Source: Rhodanobacter sp. T12-5
GTDB lineage: Bacteria > Pseudomonadota > Gammaproteobacteria > Xanthomonadales > Rhodanobacteraceae
Assembly: GCF_008329435.1 (NCBI RefSeq)
Contig: NZ_NPKN01000001.1
Span: 620,001 to 684,000 of the forward strand
DNA length: 64,000 nucleotides
Direction: 5' to 3'
Shown here: in pieces, positions 49,681-58,219 of the stretch
Layout: every line of letters starts with the position of its first letter
Numbering within the stretch: the stretch's first letter is position 1
The notes under the pieces: generated by a model
Told to the model about the DNA's origin: nothing
Database searches by the model: none
Seen by the model: the letters and a program-made list of their open reading frames with translations, nothing else
Program-made: the position numbers and the translations under genes

Positions 49681-51627
49681 ATGACTGCACTGGACGACAC
49701 CGAGTCAGACGATATCGGCGCCCTGCTCGGTGCCGACGGCCCGTTCGCGCGCGAGCTGCCGAATTTCGCGCCACGGCTCGCCCAGCAGGCAATGGCGCGC
49801 GCGGTGCAGCAGGCCATCGCCGGGCGCGACACGCTGGTCGCCGAGGCCGGCACCGGCACCGGCAAGACCTACGCCTACCTGGTGCCGGCGCTGCTGTCGG
49901 GCGAGCGGGTGATCATCTCCACCGGCACCAAGGCGCTGCAGGATCAGCTGTACTTTCGCGACCTGCCGAAGGTGCGCTCGGTCCTCGGTGCGCGGCTGAA
50001 GACGGCGCTGCTGAAAGGCCGCGCGAATTACCTGTGCCTGTACCGGCTGGACCAGACCGTGCGCGAGGGCGCCACTTTCGAACGCGCGCAGGCCGCGCAA
50101 CTGGCGACGATCCGGGCGTGGTCCGCGCGCACCCGCCGCGGTGACCGCATGGAACTGGCCGAGGTGCCGGAGGAATCGCCGCTGTGGCCGCGGGTCACCT
50201 CCACGCCGGAAAACTGCCTCGGCGTGGAGTGCCCGTTCTACGAAGACTGCCACGTGTTCAAGGCACGCCGCGAGGCGATGGAGGCGGACGTGGTGGTGGT
50301 CAACCACCACCTGCTGTTCGCCGACCTCGCGCTGAAGCAGGAAGGCTTCGGCGAGATCCTTCCCGGCGCGGTCGCCTTCATCCTCGACGAAGCGCACCAG
50401 ATTCCCGAGCTCGCCGGCCAGTTCTTTTCGCAGAGCGTCAGCGCGCGCCAGCTCACCGAGATGGCGCAGGACACGCTGACCGAATGCAGTGGCGTCACCG
50501 GCGCGATCGGCCTGCTGCTGGAGCCGGTGGAAGCTTTGCAGGGCGCGCTGCGCAAGCTGCGCCTGGCGATGGATGCGTTGCCGTCGCGCGGTGCGTTCCA
50601 GCAACTGGAGGATCGCGCCGGCGTGCGCGAGGGGCTGCACGACCTGCGCGAACTGCTGGCCACGCTGGCGGAACTGCTCGCCTCGCAGGCCGAGCGCTCG
50701 CGCGGCTTCGCCAACCTGCACGAGCGCGCCGAACTGTTCGCCGAACGGCTCGACCGCATCATCGAATCGCACGGCGACCAGGACGTACGCTGGTACGAAA
50801 CTTTCCCGCGCGGTTTCGCGCTGTACGCCACACCGCTGGACCTGGCGCTGCCGATGCGCGGCCTGCGCGAGCGCACCCAGGCGGCGTGGATCCACACCTC
50901 GGCCACGCTGTCGGTGGCCGGCAACTTCGACCACTTCGCGCGCCAGCTCGGGTTGGACGAGCCGCAGACGCTGAGCCTGGAAAGCCCGTTCGACTACGCG
51001 CGCCAGGCCTTGTGCTACCTGCCGCCGGGCCTGCCCGACCCGAACGCGCGCGACTACACCGAGCAGGTGATCGAGGCGGTGCTGCCGGTGCTGCACGCCT
51101 CCCACGGCCGCGCCTTCCTGCTGTTCACCTCGCATCGCGCGTTGCGCCGTGCCGCCGAGCTGTTGCAGGACAAGGTGCCGTGGCCGCTGTTCGTGCAGGG
51201 CACCGCGCCGCGCCCGCGGCTGCTGGAAGAGTTCCGCGCCAGCGGCCACGGCGTGCTGCTCGGCGCAGCCAGTTTCTGGGAAGGCGTCGACGTGGTCGGC
51301 GAGGCGCTCAGCGTGGTGGTGATCGACAAGCTGCCGTTCGCCGCGCCCGACGATCCGGTGCTCATGGCCCGCCTCGCCGCACTCGAACAGTCCGGCATCA
51401 ACCCGTTCATGGGCTGGCAGGTGCCCAGCGCGGTGATCGCGCTGAAGCAGGGTGCCGGCCGCCTGATTCGCGACGTGCACGACCGCGGCGTGCTGGTGCT
51501 GTGCGACCCGCGCCTCACCGGCAAGGGTTATGGCAAGCTGTTCCTCGCCAGCCTGCCGCCGATGCCGCGCACCCGCGAGCTGGCCGATGTGCAGGCATTC
51601 TTTGTCGACGTAGAGACAACCCCGTAG
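49681..51627 (+). CDS. yoaA: ATP-dependent DNA helicase of the DinG/YoaA family
   Basis: A 648-residue superfamily 2 helicase of the XPD class. Walker A GTGTGKT is at residues 57-63, DEAH at 236-239. Four cysteines expected to bind a 4Fe-4S cluster are at 119, 179, 184 and 190 (NYLCLY, ENCLGVECPFYEDC). The C-terminal motor has FASFWEG-like AASFWEGVDVVGE and GAGRLIRDVHDRG. YoaA unwinds DNA with a free 5' end and aids repair of stalled forks. The stop codon TAG is the first part of a REP hairpin (GTAGGAGCC), so the repeat forms the gene end. Confidence 0.93.
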   Translation: MTALDDTESDDIGALLGADGPFARELPNFAPRLAQQAMARAVQQAIAGRDTLVAEAGTGTGKTYAYLVPALLSGERVIISTGTKALQDQLYFRDLPKVRSVLGARLKTALLKGRANYLCLYRLDQTVREGATFERAQAAQLATIRAWSARTRRGDRMELAEVPEESPLWPRVTSTPENCLGVECPFYEDCHVFKARREAMEADVVVVNHHLLFADLALKQEGFGEILPGAVAFILDEAHQIPELAGQFFSQSVSARQLTEMAQDTLTECSGVTGAIGLLLEPVEALQGALRKLRLAMDALPSRGAFQQLEDRAGVREGLHDLRELLATLAELLASQAERSRGFANLHERAELFAERLDRIIESHGDQDVRWYETFPRGFALYATPLDLALPMRGLRERTQAAWIHTSATLSVAGNFDHFARQLGLDEPQTLSLESPFDYARQALCYLPPGLPDPNARDYTEQVIEAVLPVLHASHGRAFLLFTSHRALRRAAELLQDKVPWPLFVQGTAPRPRLLEEFRASGHGVLLGAASFWEGVDVVGEALSVVVIDKLPFAAPDDPVLMARLAALEQSGINPFMGWQVPSAVIALKQGAGRLIRDVHDRGVLVLCDPRLTGKGYGKLFLASLPPMPRTRELADVQAFFVDVETTP

Positions 51628-51722
51628 GAGCCCGCTCGCGGGCGATGCTTTTGCGATTCCCGATTCCCGATTCCCGATTCCCGATTCCCGCAGAAAAGCA
51701 TCGCCCGCGAGCGGGCTCCTAC
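51624..51722. repeat. REP-like hairpin with a GATTCCC tandem array in the loop
   Basis: A perfect 29-bp inverted repeat (51624-51652 with 51694-51722), arms starting GTAGGAGCCCGCTCGCGG. The 41-base loop contains five exact copies of the 7-bp unit GATTCCC (51655-51689). The left arm supplies the stop codon of the helicase gene. It is related to the copy at 9825-9898. Confidence 0.9.
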
Positions 51723-51759
51723 ACGACAACATGGCAGACACAACGCGAGAAACTCCACC

Positions 51760-52155
51760 ATGGCCAAGGTCACCGGACTCGGCGGTATCTTCTTCAAATC
51801 GCGCGACCCCGCGGCGTTGTCGGCGTGGTACGCAAAACATCTTGGACTGACCGTCGAGGACTGGGGCGGCGTGCGCTTCAACGAAGACGAACAACACCCC
51901 GGTTACACCTTGTGGTCGCCGTTCGCCGCCGACACCGACTACTTCGGCCCCGGCCCGCAACCGTACATGATCAATTTCCGCGTCGACGACCTCGACGCAC
52001 TGCTGGCGCAACTGCGCGCCGATGGCGTCGACGTGGACGAACGCGTCGACCAGAGCGAGTTCGGCCGCTTCGGCTGGATCACCGACCCCGAAGGCACCCG
52101 CATCGAGTTGTGGCAGTCACCGGAGCAATCAACATGGAAGGCTGCTGGACCGTGA
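51760..52155 (+). CDS. VOC (glyoxalase/bleomycin-resistance) superfamily protein
   Basis: A 131-residue vicinal-oxygen-chelate protein made of two beta-alpha-beta-beta-beta units: GLGGIFFKSRDPAALSAWYA in the first and YMINFRVDDLDALLAQLRAD in the second, ending with DPEGTRIELWQ, whose Glu is a usual metal ligand. The first-half ligand is not a clear His, so metal binding is uncertain. Substrate unknown. A GAGAAACTCCACC leader precedes the start. The following gene overlaps its end, which suggests a two-gene operon. Confidence 0.88.
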   Translation: MAKVTGLGGIFFKSRDPAALSAWYAKHLGLTVEDWGGVRFNEDEQHPGYTLWSPFAADTDYFGPGPQPYMINFRVDDLDALLAQLRADGVDVDERVDQSEFGRFGWITDPEGTRIELWQSPEQSTWKAAGP

Positions 52156-52571
52156 AACTGGATGCGATGAAGGCCGCGATGGAACCCGATCTTGCCACCC
52201 CACCCGAACTGGCCGGCGTACTCGATGAACTGCGCCGCCGCGAGCCGATCTTCCACCGCCCCGAATTCGGCAGCACCCGCGCCGACTTCGAGCGCATGGC
52301 CGCTGCGGACTTCTGGGAGATCGGTGCCTCCGGCCAGCGCTACAGCCGTGCCCACGTGCTCGACATACTCGAACACCGCGCGCCCGACCCCGCCGAACAC
52401 ACCTGGAAAACCCGCGACTTCCACTGTCGCGAACTCGGACCGGAAACGTATCTGCTCACGTACACCCTGGAGCAGGGCGAGCGGGTGAGCCGCCGCAGCA
52501 CGGTCTGGCGGCGCAACGGCGAGGAGTGGCAGATCGTGTTCCACCAGGGGACCCTGGTGGAGGTGCCATGA
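52134..52571 (+). CDS. NTF2-like (DUF4440-type) small protein
   Basis: A 145-residue protein with the cone-shaped NTF2-like fold pattern: an N-terminal helix LDELRRREPIFHRPEFG, a middle segment DFWEIGASGQRYSRAHVLDI, and C-terminal strands STVWRRNGEEWQIVFHQGT. Such proteins bind or isomerise small molecules; function unknown here. ATG 52134 has a GGAG site at good spacing and overlaps the VOC gene by 22 bp. GTG 52152, overlapping the VOC stop by four bases (GTGA), is a serious alternative. Confidence 0.82.
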   Translation: MEGCWTVKLDAMKAAMEPDLATPPELAGVLDELRRREPIFHRPEFGSTRADFERMAAADFWEIGASGQRYSRAHVLDILEHRAPDPAEHTWKTRDFHCRELGPETYLLTYTLEQGERVSRRSTVWRRNGEEWQIVFHQGTLVEVP

Positions 52572-52717
52572 GTAGCTGACGGGCGGCTTTCGATCCGACA
52601 ACCATCGCCTGACGGATATCAACGCAACGTAGCGGTGGTGAGTACCGTGCCGCCGGCTTCACCCAGTCACGTCAGACTTCAGGACATACAACTCAACTCG
52701 AACAGGCGCTCCAGGAT

Positions 52718-53275
52718 ATGGCCGAGTCCGCATTCATCATCCGCGTGCCCGAGGCAGAACACTGCGTCGGCAGCCTGCGCGAACGCTTCGATGCTTCGGC
52801 GCGGCTCGGCGTGCCCGCCCACATCACCGTGCTTTTCCCGTTCATGCCGCCGGAACGCATCACGGATGCGGTGCTCCGGCGTGCGCAAGCGGTGTTTGAT
52901 GGGATGCCATCGTTCCCGTTCACGCTGTCCCGGATCGCCCGCTTTCCGGCTGTGACGTATCTGGCCCCCGAGCCCGCCGAACCATTCATCGCACTCACGC
53001 AGAAACTGGCGCAACGCTTTCCCGAATATCCGCCGTTCCGTGGCGAGCACGAGGCCATCATCCCGCACCTCACGGTCGCGCACGGCAGCCCGACCGAAAC
53101 GGACCTCGCGGAGCGGGAGCTTGCCGCTGCGATGCAGGCCCACGGCCCGATTCATGGCAACTGTCGCGCGATCACGCTGCTGGAGAACTCGTCGGGCCGG
53201 TGGAGGGAAATGCATGCCTTCGTTCTGCCGGATGTCGCCCTGGGGCCGGATCTCCGCCGACCGAATACCGACTGA
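52718..53275 (+). CDS. 2'-5' RNA ligase/phosphodiesterase-like (2H superfamily) protein
   Basis: A 185-residue 2H phosphoesterase-type protein. The two H-x-T motifs are His35 in PAHITVLFPF and His117 in IPHLTVAHG, the catalytic pair that cleaves or joins 2'-5' or cyclic phosphodiester bonds. Members include LigT/ThpR; the physiological RNA or nucleotide target is unknown. The gene lies 146 bp after the NTF2-like gene. The start ATG 52718 follows CAGGAT, a weak ribosome site. Confidence 0.87.
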   Translation: MAESAFIIRVPEAEHCVGSLRERFDASARLGVPAHITVLFPFMPPERITDAVLRRAQAVFDGMPSFPFTLSRIARFPAVTYLAPEPAEPFIALTQKLAQRFPEYPPFRGEHEAIIPHLTVAHGSPTETDLAERELAAAMQAHGPIHGNCRAITLLENSSGRWREMHAFVLPDVALGPDLRRPNTD

Positions 53276-53306
53276 CTCGGTTTTGGCCGATGGTGGGCAT
53301 CCCGCG

Positions 53307-53516
53307 AAGCCGAAGGTCGGCGCCGATCCGCTTGTTCAGAGGGCCGGCCACGACCTTCGCCAGCACTTGCTGTTCGCGCGGCGTGAGCGACGCGTAAGCC
53401 CTCTGCAGCACTTGCAGGTTTTCTTCCTGGCCCAGCGCGTCGCGGGTTCAGTTCGATGGCATGGCCGATCGTCTGCAGGGCAACACATCGACGACGCGGC
53501 TGAGTTCATTCTCCAT
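53307..53516 (-). pseudogene. Remnant of a PAS sensor kinase joined to a FixJ/NarL-type regulator C-terminus
   Basis: On the minus strand an ATG with an AAGAGGA ribosome site starts MENELSRVVDVLP, which looks like the first residues of a PAS-domain sensor kinase. After eight more codons it meets a stop. The same frame then encodes RDALGQEENLQVLQRAYASL followed by TPREQQVLAKVVAGPLNKRI, the start of a LuxR/FixJ-type DNA-binding helix-turn-helix. The homology breaks at GADL before the recognition helix. I infer that a large deletion fused the ends of a two-component kinase-regulator gene pair. Confidence 0.6.
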
Positions 53517-53659
53517 ACCGGTCCTCTTTCGGCAGTCGCCGTGCTGGCGAAGCGAGCTGGTTGGCAAGCATGTATCGCTGGCCTGCCCGGAATTGTTGCG
53601 ATGAAGTATATGTCGCGATGAATTTCTCCGGGCCAAAGGAAAAATTGCCTTCACATCAA

Positions 53660-53722
53660 ATGTTTAAACATAGTCATGTCGATCATGACGTTTGCCGCGT
53701 TGCAAGTTGACACCGGTGACAA
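53660..53722. promoter_or_regulatory. Palindromic control region upstream of the glucokinase operon
   Basis: Three inverted repeats lie close together: ATGTTTAAACAT (53660-53671, perfect), GTCATG-TCGAT-CATGAC (53673-53689) and TTGACACCGGTGACAA (53707-53722, 7 of 8 pairs). The last has the central-CG symmetry and length of LacI-family operators, and contains TTGACA, a consensus -35 box. It is the best candidate target of the LacI-type regulator encoded at the end of the locus. No clear -10 box follows at the right distance. Confidence 0.6.
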
Positions 53723-53763
53723 TGACTCGCACTCTGATACCCGTTCCGGTGCGGGGAGGCACA

Positions 53764-54792
53764 GTGAACGCAGCGATCACCCATCCGGATCCATCAGTGA
53801 GCGTCCAGGCCATGCCGTTCCTGGCGGCCGACGTTGGCGGAACGTTTGCCCGCGTCGCCTTGATGCGGATGTCGCATGACGCCGAGTGCGGGGTCGAGGT
53901 GCTTGCCTATCGCAAGCTGGCATGCGCGGCATTCGAGGGGCTGGCGGAACTGTTGCGATCGTTCGTCGACAGCGTTGCGCAAACTCCCGTGCGGCATTGC
54001 GTGCTCGCCTGTGCCGGCCACGTAAAGGGCGATGAAGTGTTGAACGACAACTCCCCCTGGCCGATCCGCCTGGCGCCGTTGCGCCAGGCGTTGATGCTGG
54101 AAGACGTTGCCGTCCTCAATGACTTCGAGGCGTTGGGTTATGCCTTCGACAACCGCTCTGCCAGCAGCTCGCGGCTCTTGTGCGGGCCGGATATCCGGCC
54201 CGATGGTTCGATCCTGGTGATCGGGCCGGGCACCGGCCTGGGCGCGGCGGTGCGCTTGCCCGCCTCTGCCGGCGGTGGCGTGCTGGCGACGGAAGCCGGC
54301 CAGATGGATTTCGCACCCCATTCGATTCGCGAACGCGAGGTGCTCGCACACCTGATGCCCGAGGGCGGCTATCTCGCCTATGAGCGCATCGTGTCGGGCC
54401 CCGGCCTGCTGACCTTGTATGGCGTCCTGTGCGCATTGCGCGGGGAAACGCCGCGGCTCGCAACGCCCGAGGAAGTCACCGCGGCGGCCGCTGCATGGCG
54501 TGACGGACAGGCGGTGGAAGCCGTGCAGCTCTTTTGTGCGTCGCTGGGAAGTTTCGCCGGAAGCCTGGCCATGACCTTCATGAGCACCGGCGGCGTGCAT
54601 CTGGCCGGTGGCTTCCTGCATTCGATGTTCACGTCGCTCCAGCGCAGTGCGTTCGAAGAGCGTTTCCTGCACGGACGCAGCGTGCGTGCACTCCTGTCGC
54701 GGATTCCGGTGTGGGTCACGGAACACGGGCGCCAGGGCGTGCTCGGTGCAGCCAGGTGGTATCTCGCGGGCGCAGCCCGGCGGGCGAGTTGA
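53764..54792 (+). CDS. glk: Glucokinase-family sugar kinase
   Basis: A 342-residue ROK-unlike, Glk-type kinase. The phosphate-binding start FLAADVGGTFARVALMR is followed by the sugar-binding LNDFEALGYAF and the adenosine-loop motif VIGPGTGLGAAVRLP, then EAGQMDFAPHS. It phosphorylates glucose, and some family members accept glucosamine. The GTG start at 53764 has a strong GGGGAGG site four bases upstream; ATG 53722 is in frame but overlaps the operator-like palindrome. As first gene of the locus it would trap the sugar released by the downstream glycosidase. Confidence 0.9.
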   Translation: MNAAITHPDPSVSVQAMPFLAADVGGTFARVALMRMSHDAECGVEVLAYRKLACAAFEGLAELLRSFVDSVAQTPVRHCVLACAGHVKGDEVLNDNSPWPIRLAPLRQALMLEDVAVLNDFEALGYAFDNRSASSSRLLCGPDIRPDGSILVIGPGTGLGAAVRLPASAGGGVLATEAGQMDFAPHSIREREVLAHLMPEGGYLAYERIVSGPGLLTLYGVLCALRGETPRLATPEEVTAAAAAWRDGQAVEAVQLFCASLGSFAGSLAMTFMSTGGVHLAGGFLHSMFTSLQRSAFEERFLHGRSVRALLSRIPVWVTEHGRQGVLGAARWYLAGAARRAS

Positions 54793-54863
54793 CCGGATAA
54801 GCAAATCACGGGGCTTCGTGGAGCACCAGGGCTCGGCAGGCATCAACCAAGAGGTAAAAGCTC

Positions 54864-57800
54864 ATGTCCACCAAACATCGCAGGCATCCCTTGTCATTGG
54901 CCATATCGATGTCCTTGCTCGCGGCCGTGGCGACATCAGCCATGGCGTCGTCGCCTACCGGCGCCGCCCAGGTGGACACCTCGGGTCGGCAAGCTACCGC
55001 GCCCCAGGACGCATCGGCGCCGCCGTCCAAGGCGGAACAGGACAAGGACGCCAGGAAAGCCGTCACCCTGTCCTCCGTCACCGTCGTCGGCGTACGCGCC
55101 TCGCAGATGCGCGCGATCGAGCTGAAGCGTCTGGCACCGAACATCCAGGACAGCATCACCGCCGAGAGCATCGGCCAGTTGCCCGACGTGACCATCACCG
55201 ATGCGTTGCAGCGCGTGACCGGCGTGCAGGTCAACCGCGACGCCGGCGTGGGCACCACGGTGGACGTGCGCGGCCTGCCCGAGGTGGGCACCATGCTGAA
55301 CGGCGAAGCGTTCATCACGGCCGATCAGATCGACTCGCAACAACCCGACTTCACCATGTTGCCGGCCACGTTGTTCCACGGCGTGGACGTGATCAAGTCG
55401 CCCACCGCCAGCACCACCGACGGCGGCATCAGCGGCGCGCTCGACCTGCATACGTATCGGCCGTGGGATCTGCCCAGCGGCTTCACCTACAGCTACTCCG
55501 CCAACGGGGAGCGCGGGCGCAGCAGCAGCAAGTGGGGGCCGGAAGCGAACGGGCTCATTTCGTACAACGACGGCGGCCGCTGGGGCCTGCTGGTTTCCGC
55601 CGACTATTCCGACACCACGCGCTCCAACTCGAACGAGGGGCTGGACCAGTACGGCGTGGTGCTGAACGGTGAAAACGCGGCCAGCGCGGGCGGCTACAAC
55701 GGCTTCCTGACGCCGTGGAACGGCGCGCCGATTCCTTCGCAGATCGTGCAGAACCCCGACGGCAGCGTCGACGTCAACGGCGACGGCAAATCCAATGGCG
55801 TGTTCATGGGCAGCCAGAACATCGGCCTGTACGACATCACCACCCAGCGCAAGCGCAAGTCGGGCAGCGCCTCGTTCCAGATGGACCTGGGCAGCGGCTT
55901 CACCTTCACCAGCGACTACTTCTACGCGCAACAGAAACAGTTCGACCGCAACGTCGGCATCCAGATCAACTCCACCAACTGGCAGGGCGCGACCTACGTG
56001 CCGCTGCAGTCGCGCGACACCGGCAGCCCGGTGGCCGGTTCCTACGGCACGCCCGAGCCGGGCTGGGACGGCACGCACCTGTACACCACCCAGGTCTACG
56101 AGAAGTGGCCGGGCGACGTGGAATCGTTCTCGCAGGTCACCCGGAAGGACTCCACCGCGAGAAACTTCAATGCCCAGCTGGATTTCGACAACGGCGGTCC
56201 CTTCACGGCAAGCCTGCGCGGCATCCACGACACCGCGCGCCAGTCGAACGTCGAGACCGACATTAACATCTCCAATTCCGATGGCGGCCTGTGGTCCAAC
56301 GTGCTGATGGATGGCGTACCCGATAACGCCGTGCCGCCCGGCACCTACATCTTTCCCGACCAGCTCGGCGGCAACCGCGTCTTCAACGCCAACGGCATGC
56401 CGCAGAACACGGTTCCGGTCACCGCCGACCTGCGTGGCCGCAACATCACGATTGGCATGCCCTCGTCGCTGTCCAACCAGTTCGCCGACCCCAACGGCTG
56501 GACGATGAAGACGCTGGAGTCTGCCGGCGACTACGACCGCAAGGTCGCTCTGAACGCGCTGCGGTTCGATGGGCACTACGACTTCGACAGCGGCTTCAAG
56601 CTGGATTTCGGCGTGCGCAACAGCATCCGCCATGCCGACAACATCGGGTACACCCTGGTCACGCCGGTGTATGCCGGCATGGGTGCCAGTGATCCGAACG
56701 GATGCCTGGTGCGTTACGTGGGCGCGGATGTGGTGTTGAACAGCGGCGCGTGTACCGCGGGCAATGCACAGGGGTATTTCCGCGCCGGCCCCATTTCGGC
56801 GCTGCAGATTCCGAACACGCCCGGGCCGCTGGCCAACAACTGGAAGCAGTACAGCAACCTGCTCGGTTCGGGGATCACCTTCTGGGCGATCGACCCGCAT
56901 GCCATGGACAACCCCGAGGCGTACTGGAAATCGCTCTATCCCCAGACCGTGCGGCAGGGAGAACCCGGAACCACCTGGGCCGTGGGCATCAAGGAAACCT
57001 CCGCCTACCTGCAGGCCGACTTCGCCGGCAACATCGGAAACATGCCGTACAGCGCCAACGTGGGCATGCGTGTGGTCCGCACCAATCTTGACGTTACCCA
57101 GCGCCTCAGCGGCGATCCCGGCGCCTACGGCACCGAGCCTGCCGACGTCGGTGCCCAGCTCACGCAGCGCAGCTACAAGGACTACCTGCCGGCCGCCAAC
57201 TTCGCGCTGGACGTCACCGACGACCTGAAGTTTCGCCTGGCCTACTCCAAGAACATGATGCCGCTCGATCTCAGCACCTGGGGCGGCGGCCTGGAGCTCA
57301 ACTATTCGCTGGTGGAAACCCCGCAGGGCCCGCTGTTCCGCGTGGCGGCGGGCAATTCCAACGGCAACCCCCACCTCGACCCGTGGCGCTCCAAGAACTA
57401 CAACGCCTCGCTCGAGTACTACATCAACCCCACCAGCATGATCAGCCTGGCGCTGTTCCGCATCAACGTGCAGAGCTTCATCAAGAGCGGCAGCGTCACC
57501 GATTGCACGCTGCCCGACGAGGATGGTGTGGTGCGCAATCACTGCGTCACCATCACCGAACCCATCCAGGGCACCGGCAACAGCATCAAGGGCGCGGAGT
57601 TCGACTACCGCCAGGGGTTCACCTTCCTGCCCGGCATCCTGTCCAAGACCGGCATGGAGATCAACGCGACGTACGCGCCGAGCGACTCGGGAGCCACCGA
57701 TCTGGCCGGCCACAAGATCCCGTTCCAGGACAATTCGACCAAGTCCGGCAACTTCATCCTGTGGTACCAGGACGACCGCTTCCAGGCCCGCGTTGCGTAC

Positions 57801-58049
57801 AACTACCGGTCGCGGCGCGCGGTGTCGGAGGACGTCGGCGGCATCACCGGCATGGAGATGTACGAGGCACCGCAGAAGTACCTCGATGCGTCGGTCTCGT
57901 ACAAGATCGCCAATTCCGCCGAAGTGTTCGTGGACGGCACCAACCTCACCAACGAGTACCAGCGCTACTACCTGGTGTGGCCTGATCAGCCGGCGCACTC
58001 GAACTTTTCGGAGCGCATGTTCATGGTCGGCATTCGCGGTCAGTGGTGA
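54864..58049 (+). CDS. TonB-dependent outer-membrane receptor (sugar-uptake type)
   Basis: A 1061-residue receptor of the large Xanthomonas/Caulobacter class. A signal peptide (PLSLAISMSLLAAVATSAMA) is followed by the plug domain with VTVVGVRASQ, AESIGQLPDVTITDALQRVT and VDVIKSPTAS, then a long barrel ending in FSERMFMVGIRGQW with the expected terminal aromatic residue. Such receptors import oligosaccharides using TonB energy. It lies 71 bp after the glucokinase gene with an AAGAGG site, and precedes a permease and a glycosidase, so the substrate is most likely a glycoside. Confidence 0.94.
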   Translation: MSTKHRRHPLSLAISMSLLAAVATSAMASSPTGAAQVDTSGRQATAPQDASAPPSKAEQDKDARKAVTLSSVTVVGVRASQMRAIELKRLAPNIQDSITAESIGQLPDVTITDALQRVTGVQVNRDAGVGTTVDVRGLPEVGTMLNGEAFITADQIDSQQPDFTMLPATLFHGVDVIKSPTASTTDGGISGALDLHTYRPWDLPSGFTYSYSANGERGRSSSKWGPEANGLISYNDGGRWGLLVSADYSDTTRSNSNEGLDQYGVVLNGENAASAGGYNGFLTPWNGAPIPSQIVQNPDGSVDVNGDGKSNGVFMGSQNIGLYDITTQRKRKSGSASFQMDLGSGFTFTSDYFYAQQKQFDRNVGIQINSTNWQGATYVPLQSRDTGSPVAGSYGTPEPGWDGTHLYTTQVYEKWPGDVESFSQVTRKDSTARNFNAQLDFDNGGPFTASLRGIHDTARQSNVETDINISNSDGGLWSNVLMDGVPDNAVPPGTYIFPDQLGGNRVFNANGMPQNTVPVTADLRGRNITIGMPSSLSNQFADPNGWTMKTLESAGDYDRKVALNALRFDGHYDFDSGFKLDFGVRNSIRHADNIGYTLVTPVYAGMGASDPNGCLVRYVGADVVLNSGACTAGNAQGYFRAGPISALQIPNTPGPLANNWKQYSNLLGSGITFWAIDPHAMDNPEAYWKSLYPQTVRQGEPGTTWAVGIKETSAYLQADFAGNIGNMPYSANVGMRVVRTNLDVTQRLSGDPGAYGTEPADVGAQLTQRSYKDYLPAANFALDVTDDLKFRLAYSKNMMPLDLSTWGGGLELNYSLVETPQGPLFRVAAGNSNGNPHLDPWRSKNYNASLEYYINPTSMISLALFRINVQSFIKSGSVTDCTLPDEDGVVRNHCVTITEPIQGTGNSIKGAEFDYRQGFTFLPGILSKTGMEINATYAPSDSGATDLAGHKIPFQDNSTKSGNFILWYQDDRFQARVAYNYRSRRAVSEDVGGITGMEMYEAPQKYLDASVSYKIANSAEVFVDGTNLTNEYQRYYLVWPDQPAHSNFSERMFMVGIRGQW

Positions 58050-58075
58050 TCGGGGCCGGACATCCGGCAATACAC

Positions 58076-58181
58076 CCCGTTCGCGCTGAGCGTAGCTTGC
58101 GCTAGCAAGCGGAGTCGAAGCGGCCGTGGCATGACGGCCCTTCGACTTCGGCCCTTCGGGCCTACGCTCGGCGCGAACGGG
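58076..58181. repeat. Large composite palindrome between receptor and permease genes
   Basis: The outer arms are 20 bp each (58076-58095, beginning CCCGTTCGCGCTGAGCG, and 58162-58181), with one mismatch. Inside are further stems: GTCGAAG with CTTCGAC and GGCCGT with ACGGCC. It is a different repeat type from the GTGGGAGC/GTAGGAGC hairpins. Being within the operon, it could lower expression of the downstream genes relative to the receptor. Confidence 0.8.
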
Positions 58182-58219
58182 TCGGATTTCGAGCGAGCAA
58201 CCAGCGCGACAAGGCAATC

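Noticed and set aside
54936-58217. Minus-strand frame of about 1090 codons opposite the TonB receptor, and a similar one at 59337-62489
   Set aside because: Both mirror strong coding sequence and show only compositional bias; no family motif or start signal was found.
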